A DNA stretch of 5,847 nucleotides from Acidaminobacter sp. (GTDB lineage: Bacteria > Bacillota_A > Clostridia > Peptostreptococcales > Acidaminobacteraceae), in assembly GCA_009881125.1 (NCBI GenBank), contig WXFH01000179.1, forward strand, positions 1-5,847, read 5' to 3'. Position 1 is the stretch's first letter. Each line of letters starts with the position of its first letter. Below the pieces are notes generated by a model. It was not told the origin of the DNA and did no database searches. It worked only from the letters and a program-made list of their open reading frames with translations. Position numbers and translations under genes: made by a program. Shown one piece after another: positions 1 through 4,148 of the stretch.

Positions 1-35
1 TGACGCGGACAAATCCAACTTTGGTGACGCGGACA
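1..35. repeat. Two direct copies of TGACGCGGACA at the window edge
   Basis: The 11-mer TGACGCGGACA occurs at 1-11 and again at 25-35, the second preceded by TTGG. The core TGACGC recurs at 109-114 and at 4101-4106. The TTGGTGAC start of the second copy matches the start of the palindrome arm near 3998, so this is probably the remnant or edge of the same class of intergenic repeat. The element may extend beyond the left end of the window. No gene is visible in 1-163. Confidence 0.5.
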
Positions 36-47
36 GGAATTGATTTG

Positions 48-82
48 GTGCCAGAGCATGCGACATTGACTTTCAATTTCAA
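48..82 (+). repeat. Dispersed 35-base repeat, copy A
   Basis: This segment begins GTGCCAGAGCATGCGA and ends TTTCAATTTCAA. It aligns without gaps to 4049-4083 in the same orientation, with 30 of 35 positions identical. In both places it lies in non-coding DNA next to GGTGAC-type motifs. It is best read as part of a dispersed intergenic repeat family. Whether it has a function is unknown. Confidence 0.65.
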
Positions 83-163
83 TTAGAGGGCGTGTGTCGA
101 TTGGCAAATGACGCAACAGGCTTATGACCGCAGACACCCTCTTCCTGACAACCGTCTTCCCAC

Positions 164-224
164 AAAAAAGAAACAGCCGCCAATCCGGAGCGATCCTTTC
201 GAATCGCTGCGATTGGCGGCTGTT
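164..224 (-). terminator. Rho-independent terminator of the minus-strand block
   Basis: A perfect 14-bp outer stem pairs 172-185 with 211-224 (AACAGCCGCCAATC and its complement). After a small internal loop, a 6-bp inner stem pairs 189-194 with 203-208 around an 8-base loop. Read on the minus strand, the stem is followed by TTTCTTTTTT (173 down to 164). There is no T-run on the plus-strand side, so it terminates minus-strand transcription only. It lies about 50 bases past the stop codon of the secreted repeat protein. Confidence 0.92.
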
Positions 225-231
225 CCTGCGT

Positions 232-259
232 TTGAATGGGGTTGAATGGGGTCGGACCC
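232..259. repeat. Tandem 10-base duplication next to a GGGTC-G-GACCC palindrome
   Basis: TTGAATGGGG is repeated exactly at 232-241 and 242-251. The second copy runs into GGGTC (249-253), which is inverted as GACCC (255-259) around a single G. It sits between the stop codon at 275 and the terminator stem, so it would be transcribed in the 3' untranslated region. Short GGGTCnGACCC palindromes are, from memory, found in REP-like intergenic elements of several bacteria. That assignment is tentative. Confidence 0.45.
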
Positions 260-274
260 TCGTAAGGTGCTTAA

Positions 275-1030
275 TTATTCAAGCTCTGCTTTCATCAGCT
301 GAAGCTGATTCTTGATGGCATTCATGGCCTCAGCTCTGTACTGAAGCTCTTCTCTGAGTGCCAGCATAGCTCCGGTTGCGTCATCAATATTTTTCTGGAA
401 ACGCGCTCTGGTAAGATTGGCCACTTGCTCCTGTACTCTGCCCAAGTGCTCGTCGTTCAGCATTTTCCTAAGTCGGACCAATTCTCTGACCATTTCTCCG
501 AGTTTCTCTTTATCTTCAGGTAAAAGTCTCTCTTGAGCCTGGAGTCTGGTTCTAAGCTGCGTTTTCAGCGCTTCGGCACACTCTCTGACCTGATTTTTCA
601 CTTGATTGGTTTCCCCGGCTTGAAGTCGGACTTCGTTACTGATCATTTTTGCGTACATATAGCGATTCTGATAGGAATTAGGGTCGCCATTTTGTTCCTG
701 ATTAAGGCCACCGTTTTGCTCACCTTGCGGCTCACTGTTTTGTTCCTGATTAGGCTCACCGTTTTGCTCGCCATTCTGCCCGTCTTGTGGTTCGGTATTC
801 TGTTCCTGATTAGGCTCACCGTTTTGCTCGCCGCTTGAGCTATCATTGGTGCCACCGTTTTGTCCATCGTCTGTGCCCTCATTTTGTCCGAAGCCTGTTC
901 CTGTAGAAACCTGGCCGCCACCGGAACCGCCAGACCCGCCGGAACCACCTGAGGTGCCTGCGCTAAAACCAACAGAACCAACAGATAAAATCAATACCAT
1001 CATCAACATCAATGCCAACGTTCTTCTCAT
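275..1030 (-). CDS. Secreted protein with Gly/Ser linker, Gln/Asn-rich repeats and C-terminal coiled coil
   Basis: A 251-residue protein of unknown function and no family I recognise. Residues 1-24 form a signal peptide: MRR, a hydrophobic core, and probable cleavage after the Ala of GFSA. A glycine/serine stretch follows (25-40), then a Q/N/E/G/P-rich region to about 120 with three 16-residue repeats (68-83, 88-103, 104-119; consensus EQNGEPNQEQNxEPQG). Residues 125-251 are charged, proline-poor and predicted helical or coiled coil, rich in Arg, Gln, Glu and Leu, with one Cys (151). The layout suggests an exported helical domain held away from an anchor by a flexible linker. ATG 1030 is chosen because GAGGAG (1039-1044) lies 8 bases upstream. 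An in-frame GTG at 1039 would overlap that site. It starts 5 bases after the lipoprotein stop, so the two are almost certainly cotranscribed. A Spy/CpxP-like stress role is conceivable but unsupported by a motif. Confidence 0.88.
   Translation of the reverse strand: MRRTLALMLMMVLILSVGSVGFSAGTSGGSGGSGGSGGGQVSTGTGFGQNEGTDDGQNGGTNDSSSGEQNGEPNQEQNTEPQDGQNGEQNGEPNQEQNSEPQGEQNGGLNQEQNGDPNSYQNRYMYAKMISNEVRLQAGETNQVKNQVRECAEALKTQLRTRLQAQERLLPEDKEKLGEMVRELVRLRKMLNDEHLGRVQEQVANLTRARFQKNIDDATGAMLALREELQYRAEAMNAIKNQLQLMKAELE
693..832 (-). repeat. In-gene repeats encoding the EQNGEPNQEQN units
   Basis: A 32-base sequence, TGTTCCTGATTAGGCTCACC plus the next 12 bases, is identical at 741-772 and 801-832, 60 bases apart. 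A diverged copy lies at 693-724, 48 bases before the first. All offsets are multiples of three and the reading frame is kept. The exact nucleotide identity of two copies points to recent duplication or gene conversion, and the tract could vary in length by recombination or slippage. Confidence 0.85.
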
Positions 1031-1035
1031 TCTAC

Positions 1036-1617
1036 TCACTCCTCAAATTCATCAAGATTCAGATCAGACTCCTGGACCGTATCCAAGCTGTCAAGCAATC
1101 GGATCAGTTCATCCAGTTCGAAGCCGATGGTGTTGAAAAGTTCAACGCGTTCCGCTTCAGTGACGGCGTTTTCGGACTTGGTGATCAGGGTTGGCGTTGA
1201 CGGGGCAACGGTTGAAGCACCTGCGTCATTAGCTTCTGCAGTGGAATCGCCACCCGTGTCAGATCCTTCTGAGTTTATTGCGTCGGAACCCTCCGCAGCA
1301 GCAGGCGTCACGCCTTTCCCCGAGGAACTGATCAGCACGTCTGGCGTATTCGCGATTGGCGTATGATCCGTCGAGCTGGCCGCTTCGGTTTGAGTTGCAT
1401 CCCCATCGGCTTCAGCGTCGGCGTCATTCACTGCATCCTCGCCGTCGTGTTCATCAGCCTCAGCCTCCAAGTCCGGCGAACTGACCTGCCCTTCAACTGC
1501 TTGAACTTCCTCAGCATCCTGGACGATCGTTTCAGCGGGCTTAAATACCGAGCAGCCGCTGACAAGAGACACCAGAAGCATTGCCACCAGCATTAGCAGC
1601 CAATATTCTCTTCTCAA
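1036..1617 (-). CDS. Acidic Ala/Asp/Glu/Ser-rich lipoprotein
   Basis: A 193-residue predicted lipoprotein of unknown function. The N-terminus is MRREYW, a hydrophobic stretch, and a lipobox LVSGC with the lipidated Cys at residue 22, so the mature protein should be anchored on the outer face of the membrane. Residues about 28-148 are low complexity and probably disordered, with strongly acidic segments (for example EADEHDGEDAVNDADAEADGD, near 52-72). The last 45 residues look like an amphipathic acidic helix (ERVELFNTIGFELDELIRLL, near 156-175). I favour the TTG start at 1617 because AAGAAGGTGATC (1621-1632) matches the 16S complement at 11 of 12 positions and lies 8 bases upstream. A GTG at 1626, adding three residues, lies inside that site. 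It is the first gene after the promoter at 1683-1724 and precedes the secreted repeat protein by 5 bases. The two may be partners at the cell surface, which is inference. Confidence 0.85.
   Translation of the reverse strand: MRREYWLLMLVAMLLVSLVSGCSVFKPAETIVQDAEEVQAVEGQVSSPDLEAEADEHDGEDAVNDADAEADGDATQTEAASSTDHTPIANTPDVLISSSGKGVTPAAAEGSDAINSEGSDTGGDSTAEANDAGASTVAPSTPTLITKSENAVTEAERVELFNTIGFELDELIRLLDSLDTVQESDLNLDEFEE
1039..1044 (-). promoter_or_regulatory. Ribosome binding site GAGGAG deciding ATG 1030
   Basis: On the minus strand GAGGAG is followed by 8 bases and then ATG. It sits within the last codons of the upstream lipoprotein gene and overlaps its TGA stop region, so translation of the two genes may be coupled. 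It argues against the GTG at 1039, which overlaps the site. Confidence 0.75.
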
Positions 1618-1620
1618 ATG

Positions 1621-1632
1621 GATCACCTTCTT
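1621..1632 (-). promoter_or_regulatory. Extended Shine-Dalgarno deciding the TTG 1617 start
   Basis: The minus-strand sequence AAGAAGGTGATC differs at one position from AAGGAGGTGATC, the full complement of the 16S rRNA 3' end. The core GAAGG ends 8 bases before TTG 1617. The GTG at 1626 lies within this sequence and is therefore an unlikely start. Confidence 0.65.
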
Positions 1633-1682
1633 TTCCAGAAAACTTACCGTGTAGTCTTCCTCAAGTATGATTCTAAGGCTAA

Positions 1683-1724
1683 GTTATGAAATGCCCATAG
1701 ACTAAATGTAAACGGACTGTAAAC
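1683..1724 (-). promoter_or_regulatory. Promoter with tandem TTTACA (Pho-box-like) activator site
   Basis: On the minus strand GTTTACA occurs twice exactly, at 1724-1718 and 1713-1707, giving TTTACA-N5-TTTACA with an 11-base period. Weaker 4-of-7 matches lie in phase on each side (1729-1735 and 1696-1702). OmpR/PhoB-family regulators bind tandem direct repeats with this period, and Bacillus PhoP sites follow TT(A/T/C)ACA with about 5-base spacing. The downstream TTTACA (1712-1707) also works as a -35 element (5/6), with CATAAC (1688-1683, 4/6) as -10 after 18 bases. The poor -10 and an activator site overlapping the -35 fit a positively controlled promoter. It would transcribe the lipoprotein and secreted protein genes. 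The likeliest regulator is the one encoded upstream, which is inference. Confidence 0.6.
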
Positions 1725-1755
1725 TGCTTTGAAATTTTTTGGAGTACGTCCGGTC

Positions 1756-3153
1756 TTACTTTTGAGGCAAGTTGAAGATCATTCGCGTCCCATGGGGCTG
1801 ATTGCTTTCCGCCCAAATGTCACCATGATGCAGCGTCACGAGGGCTTTAACAATAGAGAGACCCAGTCCCGTTCCGCTCCCGGATCTGGCGTCTGCGCGA
1901 TAGAATTTGTCAAAGACCATCGGCAGGGCTTCCTCTGGTATTCCCGGGCCTTGGTCAGCAACGCAGAACTCAACGCCGCCTCGCTGCTGTGAGACTCGAA
2001 GCGCAACGGCACCGCCGTCCATGGAATATTTTATGGCATTGTCAATGAGATTGGTCAAGATCTGCCTGAGCGCGTCCGCATCCGCGTCAAGCTTGAGAGT
2101 TGGCGGCAGGTCCGCGTCCAGCGCAATCCCGCGCTCATCCGCCATGGCCTTCATGCTGTTCATCACCTGATGCACCAATGGCTCAAGAAGAATCTCGTCG
2201 ATCCTGAGCGGCCTCGTGCCGGCCTGAAGCTTCGCGAGTTCCAGAAGGTCCGCGGTCAAATGGATCAAATGCTGTGTCTCGTCCTTGACCAGGCCCAGAA
2301 TTTCATCACGATCCGCCTCTGAAACAAGGCCGTCCATCATGCTTTGAACAAAGCCATTGATGGAAGTCAGCGGCGTCCTGAGCTCGTGGGAAACGTTGGC
2401 AATGAGATCTTTTCTGATAGCCTCGGTCTTCTCCAGGGCTTCTTTCATATGTAAAAAGGAAGCGTAAAGCCTGCCTATTTCATCCTTGCTTCGAACAGGT
2501 TCAAGAGGTGCGTCCTCACCGGCAGCGATGAGCCGGGTCGTCTCCTCCATTTTTCGGATGGGCTCAGAAATGTGCCGGGAGTGCCACAGGATGAGCGGCA
2601 GGCTGAGCAGCAGCGCGCCAAGAGCAATGCCCGCGTAGGTGAGGTTGAGGTCATACAGCACTTCACTGAAGCCCTCAATTGGCGAGAGCAGCAGCACCGC
2701 GCCCTTGGCCTCACCTTGAAGGTAGATCGGATAGCCCTGAAAGAGCACATAGGATGCAAAGGTGTCCGAATAGGGCGTCGTGTTGAAGACGCTTTTGCCC
2801 TGAAGAATGAAGCGCAAATGATCGAGGATAAAGTCGTCTGTCAGCCCTGTAGATTCAAGATCAAAGCCCGCCTCCAGCTGGGCCTCAGTGACGTTAATCA
2901 GATACACCATAGTGTCTGTGCTGGATCCCACAGCGTTGACGGCCGCGTTGAGGGCTTCCAGGCTGAGCTGCCCCTCCAGATGAAGGCTCGCCAGGCGGCT
3001 CAGCTCTACAGCCCCTGCCTCAAGGCTTCTGTGCTTTTCCTCAATCAGGGCGTTTCTGTACATCAACGAAGCAGTCAGACCTAAGGCTGCCACGAGGAGC
3101 AACACCAAGCCCACTGTTGGGATCATGATACGCCTGAAGATGCTGTTAAACAT
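1756..3153 (-). CDS. Membrane sensor histidine kinase (HAMP-HisKA-HATPase)
   Basis: A 465-residue class I sensor kinase that autophosphorylates on His and passes the phosphate to the adjacent regulator. Order: transmembrane helix about 9-31; extracytoplasmic sensor about 32-168, possibly PAS/Cache-like (YLQGEAKGAVLLLSP near 144-158); second helix about 171-190; HAMP about 191-247; HisKA with SHELRTP (His256; the following ExxT is the usual phosphatase motif); ATPase with N box NLIDNAIKYS (368-377), G1 DQGPGIP (400-406), F box FDKFYR (414-419) and G2 GTGLGLSIV (427-435). All catalytic boxes are intact and there is no cytoplasmic PAS. ATG 3153 is chosen because GGAGGTG (3161-3167) lies 7 bases upstream and the downstream sequence gives a normal membrane N-terminus. 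A longer frame from 3183 adds ten uncharacteristic residues. It overlaps the regulator gene by 8 bases, implying coupled translation. The signal cannot be read from sequence. Confidence 0.96.
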   Translation of the reverse strand: MFNSIFRRIMIPTVGLVLLLVAALGLTASLMYRNALIEEKHRSLEAGAVELSRLASLHLEGQLSLEALNAAVNAVGSSTDTMVYLINVTEAQLEAGFDLESTGLTDDFILDHLRFILQGKSVFNTTPYSDTFASYVLFQGYPIYLQGEAKGAVLLLSPIEGFSEVLYDLNLTYAGIALGALLLSLPLILWHSRHISEPIRKMEETTRLIAAGEDAPLEPVRSKDEIGRLYASFLHMKEALEKTEAIRKDLIANVSHELRTPLTSINGFVQSMMDGLVSEADRDEILGLVKDETQHLIHLTADLLELAKLQAGTRPLRIDEILLEPLVHQVMNSMKAMADERGIALDADLPPTLKLDADADALRQILTNLIDNAIKYSMDGGAVALRVSQQRGGVEFCVADQGPGIPEEALPMVFDKFYRADARSGSGTGLGLSIVKALVTLHHGDIWAESNQPHGTRMIFNLPQK

Positions 3154-3844
3154 GGCTAAGCACCTCCAGCTTGTAACCCACACCCCACACCGTAGAGATT
3201 GACCAAGCGGCCTGATCCGATTTCAGTTTTTGCCTGAGGTTTTTAATGTGGACGTCAACCGTTCTGGTGTCTGCGTCATAAGCATTCTCCCAGACGCATT
3301 CCAGGATCTGCTCCCTGGTGAAGACAATGTTGCGGTTCTTCATAAGGAAATGCAGCAGTTTGATTTCCTTGGGCTTCAGATCGACGAGCTGCCCATCCAG
3401 CCAAACCGCATAGCTGTTCATATCTATTTTCAGAGTATCAAACTCCAGAATTTCGCTTTTTAACGCAGCATGCTCTGACAGCCTGTCCTTGAGCCTGAGC
3501 CGGATTCTGGCCATCAGCTCTTTGGGCTCAAAGGGCTTGACCAGGTAGTCGTCCGCGCCGGCGTCGAAGCCGGAGATCTTGTCGTCAATCATATCCCGGG
3601 CCGTCACCATGATCACAGGGATCTCAAACTCCGCCTTGATCAGCTTGCAGACTTCCCAGCCATTGATGGATGGAATCATCAGGTCAAGAAGCACCAGATC
3701 GAAATGCGTTTTGCGAATGAGGTCCAGGGCTTCGCTGCCGTCGTGACAGCTGACGGAAGTGTAGCCGTCGTTGGCCAAATACATGGAGACCATGCGGCAA
3801 ATATTTCGGTCATCATCCACAATCAGAATTTTTACAGGTTCCAT
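3146..3844 (-). CDS. OmpR/PhoB-family DNA-binding response regulator
   Basis: A 232-residue two-domain regulator of normal length. The receiver domain (about 4-118) has the acidic pocket Asp10-Asp12 in IVDDD, the phosphoacceptor Asp54 in LLDLMIP, the switch Thr81 in MVTAR and Lys103 in VKPF. The winged-helix effector (about 133-228) shows the family pattern: LKPKEIKLL, FTREQILECVW, and the recognition-helix segment RTVDVHIKNLRQKL (194-207), then the wing VWGVGYKLE. All expected residues are present. ATG 3844 has GGGGAG (3852-3857) 7 bases upstream. It is the first gene of the minus-strand block, with its own promoter at 3889-3917, and its last codons overlap the kinase start. The paired TTTACA repeats at 1707-1724 are a candidate target. 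It resembles PhoP/PhoB, WalR and many other members, so I give no gene symbol. Confidence 0.96.
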   Translation of the reverse strand: MEPVKILIVDDDRNICRMVSMYLANDGYTSVSCHDGSEALDLIRKTHFDLVLLDLMIPSINGWEVCKLIKAEFEIPVIMVTARDMIDDKISGFDAGADDYLVKPFEPKELMARIRLRLKDRLSEHAALKSEILEFDTLKIDMNSYAVWLDGQLVDLKPKEIKLLHFLMKNRNIVFTREQILECVWENAYDADTRTVDVHIKNLRQKLKSDQAAWSISTVWGVGYKLEVLSHV

Positions 3845-3888
3845 GAGATCACTCCCCAGGGGTTATAAGCCAGTCTGGTACAAAAGAC

Positions 3889-3917
3889 ATTATATAGATA
3901 CCCTGAATGGATGGGAA
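3889..3917 (-). promoter_or_regulatory. Sigma-A-type promoter for the regulator-kinase pair
   Basis: On the minus strand a perfect -10, TATAAT, lies at 3894-3889. It is preceded by a 17-base spacer and a -35 TTCCCA (3917-3912, 4/6 to TTGACA). Transcription would start about 40 bases before ATG 3844. I see no TTTACA-type repeats here, so autoregulation through that motif is not supported. Confidence 0.65.
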
Positions 3918-3932
3918 TGGACTTTTAATTGA

Positions 3933-3968
3933 ACGACCATCGGCATAGAGCTTTTTGCCGATGGTCGT
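3933..3968. repeat. 13-bp perfect inverted repeat (hairpin)
   Basis: ACGACCATCGGCA at 3933-3945 pairs perfectly with 3956-3968 around a 10-base loop. Neither strand has a T-run directly after the stem, and no gene ends into it, since the flanking genes diverge. It lies just upstream of the -35 of the regulator promoter. It could be an operator, a transcription-independent structure, or the relic of a terminator. Confidence 0.7.
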
Positions 3969-3993
3969 CTCTATTCACACTTCGTTAAAATTA

Positions 3994-4042
3994 TAACTTG
4001 GTGACAGGCACTCAATTCAAATCAGTGCCTGTCACCAAGTTA
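3994..4042. repeat. 19-bp perfect palindrome, REP-like
   Basis: The arm TAACTTGGTGACAGGCACT (3994-4012) is perfectly inverted at 4024-4042 around an 11-base AT-rich loop. The core GGTGACAGGCAC/GTGCCTGTCACC resembles motifs that I recall as dispersed in bacterial genomes and sometimes associated with REP-associated (Y1-type) transposases. No transposase is present here. There is no T-tract on either side, so terminator function is unlikely. Confidence 0.75.
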
Positions 4043-4048
4043 AATTCA

Positions 4049-4083
4049 GTGCCAGAGCTTGCGAAATTAATTTTCAATATCAA
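4049..4083 (+). repeat. Dispersed 35-base repeat, copy B
   Basis: This segment begins GTGCCAGAGCTTGCGA and ends TTTTCAATATCAA. It matches 48-82 at 30 of 35 positions with no gaps and in the same orientation. It follows the 19-bp palindrome by only 6 bases, and TCAGTGCC occurs both in the palindrome's right arm and at the start of this repeat. The palindrome and this segment are therefore likely parts of one element. Confidence 0.65.
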
Positions 4084-4135
4084 CGAAACTCTTTCGCCTC
4101 TGACGCGTCTAATTTTTGAAATTCCGCAACCTAAG

Positions 4136-4141
4136 AGGAGG
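4136..4141 (+). promoter_or_regulatory. Ribosome binding site AGGAGG deciding the TTG 4149 start
   Basis: A perfect AGGAGG is followed by 7 bases and then TTG AAA ACC AAG. No ATG fits at this spacing. The next upstream candidate in frame, TTG 4116, would place this site inside the coding region and put an atypical stretch before the signal peptide. Confidence 0.85.
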
Positions 4142-4148
4142 TCATTCT

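Larger units (their letters stand above)
3845..4148. other. Divergent intergenic region rich in palindromes
   Basis: This 304-base gap separates the divergent regulator and hydrolase genes. It holds the minus-strand promoter, a 13-bp hairpin, a 19-bp palindrome and copy B of the dispersed repeat. For the plus-strand hydrolase I see -10-like hexamers TATAAC (3992-3997) and TCTAAT (4108-4113), both 5/6, but neither has a convincing -35 at normal spacing. The hydrolase promoter is therefore unresolved. No small gene with a credible ribosome binding site is visible. Confidence 0.7.

Noticed and set aside
124..315. 63-codon plus-strand frame across the terminator
   Set aside because: It spans the terminator hairpin and the end of the minus-strand gene, and has no credible ribosome binding site.
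741..832. CRISPR-like spaced direct repeats
   Set aside because: The copies are few, unevenly spaced, and part of an open reading frame with in-frame amino acid repeats.
643..981. 112-codon minus-strand frame within the secreted protein gene, with repeated KTVSLIRN units
   Set aside because: It is a shifted-frame reading of the same nucleotide repeats and of the signal peptide region. The annotated frame has the signal peptide, ribosome binding site and coherent helical domain.
1733..1755. Possible terminator just after the kinase gene (minus strand)
   Set aside because: Only a 3-bp GGA/TCC stem can be formed, followed by A-rich rather than T-rich sequence, so termination between the kinase and lipoprotein genes is not supported.
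2572..3084. 170-codon open frame on the plus strand opposite the kinase gene
   Set aside because: It lies entirely antisense to the sensor/HAMP coding region, has no ribosome binding site or recognisable domain, and reads as a shadow of a gene with clear catalytic motifs.
3992..4113. Plus-strand promoter for the hydrolase using TATAAC (3992) or TCTAAT (4108)
   Set aside because: Neither -10-like hexamer has a recognisable -35 at 16-18 bases, and the first would start transcription within the palindrome. I mention them only in the intergenic entry.
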